Origin: Clostridium sp. CAG:524
GTDB lineage: Bacteria > Bacillota_I > Bacilli_A > RF39 > UBA660
Length of the DNA: 10,539 nucleotides
NCBI GenBank assembly: GCA_000434555.1
Contig: FR880118.1
Location: 22,178 to 32,716, forward strand
Reading direction: 5' to 3'
Shown here one piece after another: positions 1 through 6,788 of this stretch (positions are counted from its first letter, which is position 1; every line of letters begins with the position of its first letter). The translations under genes were made by a program, and so were the position numbers. The notes beneath the pieces were generated by a model. It had not been told where the DNA came from. It saw only the letters and a program-made list of their open reading frames with translations, and made no database searches.

Positions 1-228
1 TTTCTTAAATGCTTCTGTTTCATAATTGCTACTTCTAATTGGAGCCATATTATTTAATGTAATACTTGTATCTGTTATATTTAATTTTAAATTACCTGTT
101 ACTACATTATTTGGATTAATTGTTCCATTTGTGATAATATCCGGTCCGATAAATGCTAATGTGGCAGTTAACACACCACCTATTAAAATGCATACTGCTA
201 TTACTATATATTTTTTATCTATTTTCAT
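1..228 (-). CDS. N-terminus of a secreted or membrane-anchored protein (3' end outside window)
   Basis: Seventy-six codons are visible before the gene runs off the left edge. The protein starts with a short basic stretch (MKIDKK) and one hydrophobic segment (residues 8-28), a signal peptide or membrane anchor. A polar, Asn/Thr-rich stretch follows (TGNLKLNITDTSITLNN), looking like the start of an extracellular beta-sandwich. This layout recalls the TasA/camelysin-like exported proteins common in Firmicutes, but the fragment is too short to assign a family. The start is supported by AAAGGAG at 243-237, 8 nt upstream. That site lies inside the last codons of the transporter gene upstream, only 5 bp away, so the two are probably cotranscribed and translationally coupled. 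Function unknown. Confidence 0.75.
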   Translation of the reverse strand, partial: MKIDKKYIVIAVCILIGGVLTATLAFIGPDIITNGTINPNNVVTGNLKLNITDTSITLNNMAPIRSSNYETEAFKK

Positions 229-233
229 ATACT

Positions 234-1415
234 TCACTCCTTTATTTTACCTAAATTAACAAATAATATTATTTGTAACATTGTGAATACCGCAGCACCT
301 AAAAATATACTTCTAAATGATATTTGTATTAGGTATCCTGCTAAATATGTACCTATTCCTTCTCCTAAACTAAGTACAAAATATCTAATATTTCCAAATA
401 GAAATTGACTATTTGTATCAATCTTTCTTACATAAACACCATTTATTTTATCATCAAGTATTCTACCTGTTATATGAGCTACTATTATTGCAATTACAAA
501 GAAAACTATATTATTAGTTAAAAACGCTATTAGATATATAAGTGCCCTAGTGCCATACTTAATGAATATACTAGCATAATTGCTTAAATCTTTACCATGC
601 TTAATAAATAAAGAACAAGCTATACTTCCTAATAAGTTGCAAACTATAATAAATATAGATGCGACTGATACGGAAAAATTAATATAATTAGTTAGTATAA
701 GCATCATTATTCCAAATACAATACCATATGATATATTCATAATAAGTTGTGTAAATAAGAAATAATTATTTATTTTTGATTTATATAGATTTTTTAATGC
801 TTTTTTGATTGGCAAAACATTTCTTTTTTTGTAATATTTATTTTGATTAAAGAGTATTAATATAAATGCTCCCATTAATGATGAAATTATTGCTATAAAA
901 AGACATGAATTATAATCGAATATTCTATTACCTATTGTAATACCAATTAATAAACCACAAGATATAATGCCTGTATCTTTAGCTAAATAACTTATAAGAT
1001 TTTGTTTTCTATAAGCACTTTCTCCTTTATTTACAATTGATAATAACGGATAATATGATATAGAGAACATAACATCACACATTATACTTAGAAGCATACA
1101 TATCTTTATTATATAAGTATTCCTATTTACTAATAGTATTGAAAGAGCTATAGCTCTAAATATGATACACATTAATGTTACGCTTTTAATCTTTACTTTA
1201 GTTGAAAATATACTTATAACAAATGATATTATAGCACTGCATATTAATGCTACTGATAAAATTCTACTTATACTAACAACATCAAAGCCTATACTTTTAA
1301 GCCAAAGTTGTCTATAATTAGACCAAATTCCTATTGAAAATGATATAAAAGCCAAAACTATCATTAATACATTTTCATCATTAATATTACAAAATTTTTT
1401 AATTTTTTCTTCCAT
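234..1415 (-). CDS. MFS-like 12-helix membrane transporter
   Basis: A 393-residue, very hydrophobic protein with about twelve predicted transmembrane segments: roughly 15-31, 49-70, 77-97, 101-122, 148-163, 170-189, two between 216 and 243 or nearby, 248-270, 288-320, 342-363 and 368-386. A basic central loop (about 190-215, KYYKKRNVLPIKK) separates the halves. Length and 6+6 layout fit the major facilitator superfamily. The N-terminal half has the usual helix 1-helix 2 order, but the loop 2-3 signature is weak (STKVKIKS), so substrate and direction of transport cannot be told. The start is supported by an AAGGA site about 5 nt upstream and a promoter at 1443-1471. It is divergent from the HelD gene and probably cotranscribed with the small secreted gene downstream. 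A drug or peptide exporter is possible; a non-MFS polytopic transporter is less likely. Confidence 0.7.
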   Translation of the reverse strand: MEEKIKKFCNINDENVLMIVLAFISFSIGIWSNYRQLWLKSIGFDVVSISRILSVALICSAIISFVISIFSTKVKIKSVTLMCIIFRAIALSILLVNRNTYIIKICMLLSIMCDVMFSISYYPLLSIVNKGESAYRKQNLISYLAKDTGIISCGLLIGITIGNRIFDYNSCLFIAIISSLMGAFILILFNQNKYYKKRNVLPIKKALKNLYKSKINNYFLFTQLIMNISYGIVFGIMMLILTNYINFSVSVASIFIIVCNLLGSIACSLFIKHGKDLSNYASIFIKYGTRALIYLIAFLTNNIVFFVIAIIVAHITGRILDDKINGVYVRKIDTNSQFLFGNIRYFVLSLGEGIGTYLAGYLIQISFRSIFLGAAVFTMLQIILFVNLGKIKE

Positions 1416-1442
1416 ATCTATCCTTTTTACCTTAATAATATA

Positions 1443-1471
1443 ATTATAATTGAATTTATTATAAAATTCAA
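1443..1471 (-). promoter_or_regulatory. Promoter of the transporter gene
   Basis: On the minus strand, TTGAAT (1471-1466) and TATAAT (1448-1443) are separated by 17 nt, a good sigma-A-type match. Transcription would start near 1436, leaving a leader of about 20 nt that contains the ribosome-binding site. Inferred from sequence only. Confidence 0.6.
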
Positions 1472-1473
1472 TT
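1448..1473. promoter_or_regulatory. Perfect 10-bp-arm palindrome, candidate operator
   Basis: AATTGAATTT (1448-1457) and AAATTCAATT (1464-1473) form a perfect inverted repeat around ATTATA. It covers the spacer and both boxes of the transporter promoter and ends 8 bp before the -35 box of the divergent HelD promoter, so a dimeric regulator bound here could affect both genes. AT-rich palindromes also occur by chance in such DNA, and no T-tract makes it a terminator. No regulator gene is seen in the window. Confidence 0.4.
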
Positions 1474-1481
1474 CAAAACTA

Positions 1482-1511
1482 TTGACAAATATGTAATTTA
1501 TTTGCTAATAT
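1482..1511 (+). promoter_or_regulatory. Promoter of the HelD gene (extended -10)
   Basis: A perfect TTGACA (1482-1487), an 18-nt spacer and TAATAT (1506-1511) preceded by TGC (1503-1505), giving an extended -10 element. The start point would be near 1518, about 50 nt before the start codon. Confidence 0.7.
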
Positions 1512-1568
1512 TTTTGTCATGCTTGTTAATTTATAAATGATGTGTGCTTGAATTTATAGGAGGTTATA

Positions 1569-3611
1569 ATGAATTTAAGTGAAGAAGAATTAAAAAAAGA
1601 AGAAAAGCATCTAGAATTAACTACAACACTTTTAAGAGAGAACATTAGTGCTCTTGCTCAAGATTTATATGATAATGAGGAAAAACAACAAGAATTTAAG
1701 AAGTATATTTGGGATACTAAAGCAGAACTAGATCCTACTGAAATGAAAACTATACTTTCAAACAATGACAAAGAAATTGAAGACTTAGAAATGAAAGCTA
1801 AGTACTACAAGAAATTATACAAAATACAAAATAGTCCATATTTTGGTAAAATAACTTTTGAAGATGATGAAGGTAACAAAGATATTTATATTGGACTTAC
1901 CTACCTTACTAAAGATAATGATAATGTTATTTATGACTGGAGAAGTCCCATATCAAGTGTGTTCTATGATTATGAACATGGTAAATGTAGTTATAGTGCT
2001 CCTGGTGGAATAATCGAAGGATATCTTCATAATAAAAGACAATTTACGATTGAAAATTCAAAAATTAAAAGAGTTTTTGATTCAAAACTTACTATTCAAG
2101 ATGAAATGTTACAAGAAGTATTAACAAGAAAAAATAATGATTATATGAAAAATATAGTTAATACTATTCAAGCTGAACAAAATGCAATAATAAGAAATGT
2201 AGAAGATAAAAACTTAATTGTTCAAGGTATTGCTGGTTCAGGTAAAACATCAGTAGCACTTCATAGAATAGCATTCCTACTCTATAAGATTAAAAATTTA
2301 ACTAGTGATAAAGTACTTATATTCGCACCTAATCATATATTTAGTGAATATATATCAAATGTACTTCCTGAACTTGGTGAAGAAAATACTAAAGAAACAA
2401 CATTCAGTGATTTCTTAGAAGCATACATAAAAGAATATAAAAATATTGAATCATTCACTTCATTTATAGAAAGATATTATAAAAAAGAAGAACTCTATAC
2501 AGATTTAATTAAACTAAAGCAATCTAATGAAATAATACCTGTTATTGAAAAATATATACAAAATTATACTAAAAAAGCAAGATTCACAAGTGAAATATTC
2601 AATAGAGAATTATATGTTCCACTTGAAAAACTAAATTATTATTTAAATGAAAGGTATAGTAGTATTCCATTACTTGAAAGAATAGATGAAATATCATTAA
2701 AGATAGCTGAACAAGAATTTAGAAATAATAAATCAAAAGCAAGACAAATAAGAAAATGGTTAAGAGAAAGATTAAATATAAGTATTGATATGAAAGAAAT
2801 ATATAAGAATTTCTTTAGAAGTAAGGAATTTATAGATATTTATGGTCATGAACTTCCAGAATCTTATATAAATAGACTTGATGAAAAAGATATTTCATAT
2901 GAAGATGCGTGTTTATTTGTATATATGAAGAGTTTACTTATGTTTTTAGGAAATGATTACTTAATTGAACAAACAATAGTTGATGAAGCACAAGATTATA
3001 GTATTTTAGAATATATGTTACTTAAGAAAATACTTAAAAGAAGTAAATTTACAATACTAGGAGATATTAATCAAACAATAAATCCATATTATGAATATAA
3101 ATCACTTAATGAACTTAAAAGTGTATTTACTGATTCAGTTAACTATATAGAACTTAATAAAACATATAGATCTAGTCCTGAAATAATAGAACATGCAAAT
3201 AAGATATTAGGACTTAACTTAGTATCAGCAATTAGAAGAAATACAAGTATTCCAGTTGAATTTAGATACGAAGATAATTTAAAAGAACAACTTATCAAAG
3301 ATATAGAGAATTTAAAGAAAGATAATAAAAGTATTGCTATTATAACAAAAACAGATACTGAAGCTGCAACTATATATAAACTACTTAAGAAAGATATGAA
3401 TGAACTTACTCTTATTGCGAACAATTCAAAAGCATTTAGTCGTGAACTAGTAGTAATACCTTCATATATGGCAAAAGGTCTTGAATATGATGCAACTATT
3501 GTCTATACAGAAAAAGATAATCAATTTACATATAAAGAAAGATATTTATATTATGTTGCATGTACAAGAAGTCAACATCACTTAATTATTTATAATCAAA
3601 AAGAAGCATAA
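1569..3611 (+). CDS. helD: HelD-like RNA polymerase recycling ATPase (UvrD-like SF1 helicase family)
   Basis: A 680-residue protein with all SF1/UvrD-type ATPase motifs: IQAEQ (200-204), Walker A GIAGSGKTS (220-228), Walker B VDEAQD (471-476), LGDINQ (497-502), TYRSS (532-536), PSYMAKGLEYD (631-641) and YVACTR (662-667). Residues 1-86 are a charged coiled coil, followed by SPYFGKITF, IYIGL and DWRSPISS. That arrangement marks HelD rather than UvrD, PcrA or Rep. In HelD the coiled coil enters the secondary channel of RNA polymerase and the protein uses ATP to free stalled polymerase from nucleic acid; related proteins can lower rifampicin sensitivity. It is shorter than Bacillus subtilis HelD (about 774 residues). 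The start has AGGAGGT at 1558-1564, 4 nt upstream, and its own promoter. Single-gene transcript ending in the terminator at 3602-3632. The function is assigned from family motifs; role in drug tolerance is untested. Confidence 0.9.
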   Translation: MNLSEEELKKEEKHLELTTTLLRENISALAQDLYDNEEKQQEFKKYIWDTKAELDPTEMKTILSNNDKEIEDLEMKAKYYKKLYKIQNSPYFGKITFEDDEGNKDIYIGLTYLTKDNDNVIYDWRSPISSVFYDYEHGKCSYSAPGGIIEGYLHNKRQFTIENSKIKRVFDSKLTIQDEMLQEVLTRKNNDYMKNIVNTIQAEQNAIIRNVEDKNLIVQGIAGSGKTSVALHRIAFLLYKIKNLTSDKVLIFAPNHIFSEYISNVLPELGEENTKETTFSDFLEAYIKEYKNIESFTSFIERYYKKEELYTDLIKLKQSNEIIPVIEKYIQNYTKKARFTSEIFNRELYVPLEKLNYYLNERYSSIPLLERIDEISLKIAEQEFRNNKSKARQIRKWLRERLNISIDMKEIYKNFFRSKEFIDIYGHELPESYINRLDEKDISYEDACLFVYMKSLLMFLGNDYLIEQTIVDEAQDYSILEYMLLKKILKRSKFTILGDINQTINPYYEYKSLNELKSVFTDSVNYIELNKTYRSSPEIIEHANKILGLNLVSAIRRNTSIPVEFRYEDNLKEQLIKDIENLKKDNKSIAIITKTDTEAATIYKLLKKDMNELTLIANNSKAFSRELVVIPSYMAKGLEYDATIVYTEKDNQFTYKERYLYYVACTRSQHHLIIYNQKEA

Positions 3612-3632
3612 ATCTCATGCTTCTATTTTTTT
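3602..3632. terminator. Bidirectional intrinsic terminator between HelD and the GH25 gene
   Basis: AGAAGCAT (3602-3609) pairs perfectly with ATGCTTCT (3617-3624) around a 7-nt loop. On the plus strand it is followed by A and seven T residues (3626-3632). On the minus strand the stem is followed by TTTT and then GATT, a weaker tract. It ends two convergent genes, and both stop codons overlap the stem. Confidence 0.85.
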
Positions 3633-5449
3633 AATTCCTTTTTAATTTCATCATTTATCATTTTACGTTTCTTAATTGATAATATTAATTTCTTACCTAC
3701 AATCTTAAGAAATAATACACTATATCCTAAAGCAGTAAAGAATGTTAAAGAATTTTGTACTCCATGAATAATAGTTTCATAAGGAACATTTTTATACTTA
3801 TTTAAATCTACTTCTAAATATTCAGTGTATTCTTCTTTATCTTCTACTTCACTATTATCACTAAACATACTTTCATCATATAAGAAACTTACATCACAGT
3901 GGCCCATAGAATTTGTGGCACCAGTATCAGTACATACATTAGTAACTTGTTGCATAGAAACTGTATAATCATTATTACTTGTTTCAGTTACCTCTTCAAG
4001 TTCGCTTAACTTAAATCCTTTATTAATCCATTTACTTTCATCTTTATAATTAGGTCCACCTGCTGCCCAAATATAAAAATCATTATCTTTTAGTGAATTG
4101 CCATTTCTTTTAAAACTCTTACTTATACTATCCAAAGTACTATAATTGCCATATATACCCACATTCATAAATCCATGATTATTACACAATTCTTTAAATC
4201 CTTGTGCTATATCATAATAATTAGTATCACTACTATCAAGTTCAAAATCAATAAATATAGGTGTTTTGCTTTTATCAATATTAATATTTTTGCTTTTTAA
4301 CTCACTATCTAATCTATCTAGGTAATTACTTATTCTCTCTAGCACGATAGATGTTTCTTCTTTTCCTCCAAGACACATATAAAGTCCTAAATCAATATTA
4401 TTAGTAATAACATTTTGTATATGTTCACTTGCTGTATCTAAATAAGTATCACTCTTGATTCTAGCAACTTCAACTATTACATAATCAGATGTTTCACTTA
4501 CTCTATCCCATGAAATAGTATCTTGATAATCAGAAATATCAATACCTTTTCTTACTCCAAAGTTATATGATACAAGGTCTTTATTAGAATCAATTACTTC
4601 ATATAGATTAGGAATATATAATGAATCACCAACACTTACTTCTTTTACATTGTTATATTTCATTAAATCTTCTTCACTAAGTCCACATTTTAATGCAATG
4701 CTATGAAGAGTTTCATTTTCACCTACTATATACATTGCACTACAAGGTAAAATAACATTTGAATCAGTAACCATAGATAAATTCTTAGATGCTGTAATGT
4801 CACCACTTAAGCTTTTAGTTATATCAATATTTCCTATGTATTTAACTTCTTCACTATCTCTTACTAAGAAAACACTTCTGTTAGTTATATCTACTAAATG
4901 ATTATTTAAATCATTAAGATTAGTATCACTACCATAGATACCTATTCTATAAGAAGAATTATCTATCTTATTTAAGAATGATTCAATTATCTCTTTTTTC
5001 ATTGTATTATTTAGTTTTTTATTTGACATAATTTTATCTATATCAAAATATATTGGCATATCAATATCAAATCTTTTAAGAATACTTTCTAAATAATCAG
5101 TATCCATATACATTTCACCAAGTGTGTCAGCATCACATTCAAATACTAATGAAACAGATATTCCCTCATTCTTACATTTATTAAGTTTATTAGTAAGAGC
5201 GGTTATATCGTTATATTCTTTTCTTTTAATATGTAATACTACAAAATTATTAACATGAACTTTAGTATTGAATCTTGTATTTATATTTTCATAACCAACA
5301 CTATTCTCATGACTGGCATCACTCTTACCACGAATACTAGAATCTTTAATACCAAGAACTACATCTTTTACTAAATTAGCAGTAAGTGCTCCACCTACTG
5401 TATAAAGTATTACTTTATTTTTAATTTTCTTTTTACTTTCGTTTTCCAT
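3623..5449 (-). CDS. Membrane-anchored cell-wall hydrolase: degenerate GH25-like domain, LysM, GH25 lysozyme
   Basis: A 608-residue protein that probably cleaves the glycan strands of peptidoglycan outside the membrane. Order: weak hydrophobic segment 13-33; a GH25-like region at about 63-225; LysM 239-282 (YIVGENETLHSIA to VGDSLYIPNL); a GH25 domain 299-527; an acidic linker; a transmembrane helix at about 565-590 and a basic cytoplasmic tail. The second GH25 domain keeps the expected acids: Asp304 in KGIDISDYQ and Asp401/Glu403 in PIFIDFEL, then GIYGNYSTL and YIWAAGG. The first lacks the GIDIS strand and reads PIYFDID (Asp136/Asp138), so the catalytic Glu is replaced; it is probably not catalytic. 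The start has TAGGAG shortly upstream. Ordered after the tuf terminator with its own extended -10 promoter. Anchoring at both ends suggests a remodelling enzyme held near the membrane rather than a freely released autolysin. GH25/LysM assignment is firm; the tandem reading of the first region is inference. Confidence 0.88.
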   Translation of the reverse strand: MENESKKKIKNKVILYTVGGALTANLVKDVVLGIKDSSIRGKSDASHENSVGYENINTRFNTKVHVNNFVVLHIKRKEYNDITALTNKLNKCKNEGISVSLVFECDADTLGEMYMDTDYLESILKRFDIDMPIYFDIDKIMSNKKLNNTMKKEIIESFLNKIDNSSYRIGIYGSDTNLNDLNNHLVDITNRSVFLVRDSEEVKYIGNIDITKSLSGDITASKNLSMVTDSNVILPCSAMYIVGENETLHSIALKCGLSEEDLMKYNNVKEVSVGDSLYIPNLYEVIDSNKDLVSYNFGVRKGIDISDYQDTISWDRVSETSDYVIVEVARIKSDTYLDTASEHIQNVITNNIDLGLYMCLGGKEETSIVLERISNYLDRLDSELKSKNINIDKSKTPIFIDFELDSSDTNYYDIAQGFKELCNNHGFMNVGIYGNYSTLDSISKSFKRNGNSLKDNDFYIWAAGGPNYKDESKWINKGFKLSELEEVTETSNNDYTVSMQQVTNVCTDTGATNSMGHCDVSFLYDESMFSDNSEVEDKEEYTEYLEVDLNKYKNVPYETIIHGVQNSLTFFTALGYSVLFLKIVGKKLILSIKKRKMINDEIKKELKK

Positions 5450-5470
5450 ATTATCTCCTAAAGTCCTGTT

Positions 5471-5479
5471 ATTATAGCA
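5471..5479 (-). promoter_or_regulatory. Extended -10 promoter of the GH25 gene
   Basis: The minus strand reads TGC then TATAAT (5479-5471), a perfect extended -10. The -35 position (5499-5494, TTTTAT) is poor and falls in the T-tract of the tuf terminator. The start point would be near 5464, about 15 nt before the start codon, leaving a very short leader with the ribosome-binding site. Confidence 0.6.
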
Positions 5480-5490
5480 TAATTTAATGC

Positions 5491-5518
5491 AAAATAAAAG
5501 ACCCTATTTCTAGAGCCT
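5491..5518 (-). terminator. Intrinsic terminator of the str operon, after tuf
   Basis: In minus-strand RNA AGGCUCU (5518-5512) pairs with AGGGUCU (5505-5499) around a 6-nt loop; two of the seven pairs are G-U. A T-rich tract TTTATTTT (5498-5491) follows. Because the wobble pairs become A-C mismatches on the other strand, it should work only in the tuf direction. Confidence 0.75.
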
Positions 5519-5528
5519 ATTATTTCAA

Positions 5529-6698
5529 TTATTCCATGATTTCTGATACAACACCAGCACCAACTGTTCTACCACCTTCACGAATTGAGAACTTAGTTCC
5601 GTTTTCGATAGCGATAGGAGCAATTAATTCAACAGTCATATCAACATTGTCACCTGGCATAACCATTTCAGTTCCTTCTGGTAATGTAATTACACCTGTA
5701 ACATCAGTAGTTCTGAAATAGAATTGAGGTCTATAGTTACTGAAGAATGGAGTATGTCTTCCACCTTCTTCTTTAGATAGAACATATACACTAGCTTTGA
5801 ATTTCTTATGTGGTGTAATGCTACCTGGTTTACATAAGATTTGTCCTCTTTCTACATCTTCTCTATTGATACCACGAAGTAAAACTCCAGCGTTATCTCC
5901 AGCTTCAGCATAATCTAATGATTTTCTGAACATTTCGATACCAGTAACAACAGTCTTTCTTGTTGGTTTTAATCCAACGATTTCAACTTCATCATTAAGA
6001 TTTAATTTACCTCTTTCAACACGTCCTGTAACAACAGTTCCACGTCCTGTAATAGTAAATACATCTTCAATACTCATTAAGAATGGTTTGTCATTATCTC
6101 TCTTAGGTGTATCAATCCATGAGTCAACAGCAGCCATAAGGTCTTTAATTGGTTGTACCCATTTTTCATCACCTTCAAGAGCTTTTAATGCAGAACCACG
6201 AATAACTGGAGTATTGTCTCCATCAAATCCGTATTCATTTAATAATTCACGAACTTCCATTTCAACTAAGTCTAAAAGTTCTGGATCATCTACCATATCG
6301 CACTTATTGATGAATACTACCATTTTTGGTACACCAACTTGACGAGAAAGTAAGATGTGTTCTCTTGTTTGAGGCATTGGTCCATCAGTTGCACTAACAA
6401 CTAGAATAGCACCATCCATTTGAGCAGCACCTGTAATCATGTTCTTAACATAATCAGCATGTCCTGGACAGTCAACGTGAGCATAGTGACGTTTGTCAGT
6501 TGAATACTCAACGTGAGCAGTATTAATAGTAATACCTCTTTCTCTTTCCTCTGGAGCTTTATCGATTTGATCATAATCCATAAATTCTCCAAAATATTTA
6601 GTAATTGCAGCAGTTAATGTTGTTTTACCATGGTCAACGTGTCCAATAGTACCAATATTAACGTGCTCTTTTGAACGGTCGAATTTTTGTTTTGCCAT
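5529..6698 (-). CDS. tuf: Elongation factor Tu
   Basis: Cytoplasmic GTPase that delivers aminoacyl-tRNA to the ribosomal A site. All GTP-binding motifs are intact: GHVDHGKT (19-26), RGITI (54-58, Thr57), DCPGH (76-80, His80 equal to the catalytic His), NKCD (131-134) and SALK (169-172). Domains II and III follow, ending GRTVGAGVVSEIME. The length, 389, is a little below the usual 393-397. The loss falls between helix 1 and switch I, where ITKYFGEFMDYDQID is 5-6 residues shorter than in E. coli or B. subtilis. The start has a strong AAAGGAGG about 9 nt upstream. It is the last gene of the str operon, 90 bp after fusA, with a probable own promoter that would raise its output above the ribosomal proteins, and a terminator just downstream. 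Synonymous choice looks more biased, as expected for a highly expressed gene. Identification is certain. Confidence 0.98.
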   Translation of the reverse strand: MAKQKFDRSKEHVNIGTIGHVDHGKTTLTAAITKYFGEFMDYDQIDKAPEERERGITINTAHVEYSTDKRHYAHVDCPGHADYVKNMITGAAQMDGAILVVSATDGPMPQTREHILLSRQVGVPKMVVFINKCDMVDDPELLDLVEMEVRELLNEYGFDGDNTPVIRGSALKALEGDEKWVQPIKDLMAAVDSWIDTPKRDNDKPFLMSIEDVFTITGRGTVVTGRVERGKLNLNDEVEIVGLKPTRKTVVTGIEMFRKSLDYAEAGDNAGVLLRGINREDVERGQILCKPGSITPHKKFKASVYVLSKEEGGRHTPFFSNYRPQFYFRTTDVTGVITLPEGTEMVMPGDNVDMTVELIAPIAIENGTKFSIREGGRTVGAGVVSEIME

Positions 6699-6728
6699 TT
6701 TATTTTTCCTCCTTTGTTTACATATTAT

Positions 6729-6757
6729 ATTTTATCTAATACTTGATAATATTTCAA
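6729..6757 (-). promoter_or_regulatory. Probable internal tuf promoter
   Basis: On the minus strand TTGAAA (6757-6752), 17 nt, then TAAAAT (6734-6729), with an alternative TATAAT just downstream (6729-6724). It lies in the 90-bp fusA-tuf gap, with a start point near 6722-6717. Extra tuf promoters are known in other bacteria; here it is sequence inference. Confidence 0.5.
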
Positions 6758-6761
6758 GTAT
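6739..6761. repeat. 8-bp-stem hairpin between fusA and tuf
   Basis: ATACTTGA (6739-6746) pairs with the complementary 6754-6761 around a 7-nt loop. There is no T-tract on either strand, so it is not an intrinsic terminator. It overlaps the -35 box of the putative tuf promoter and could be an operator or, in read-through RNA, a stability or processing hairpin. A separate 10-bp palindrome, AAGTATACTT, lies at 6781-6790 at the end of fusA. Confidence 0.4.
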
Positions 6762-6788
6762 AAATAACAAAACTTTTCAAAAGTATAC

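Noticed and set aside
26..259. Plus-strand reading frame opposite the secreted protein
   Set aside because: It has no ribosome-binding site and mirrors a minus-strand gene with clear signals.
3143..3424. Minus-strand frame inside the HelD gene
   Set aside because: It lies opposite conserved helicase motifs, and its hydrophobic look comes from the complement of A-rich codons.
1569..3611. HelD-like gene as a defence-system helicase
   Set aside because: Its N-terminal coiled coil and SPYFGKI/DWRSPI blocks fit HelD, and no nuclease, methylase or other defence partner is next to it.
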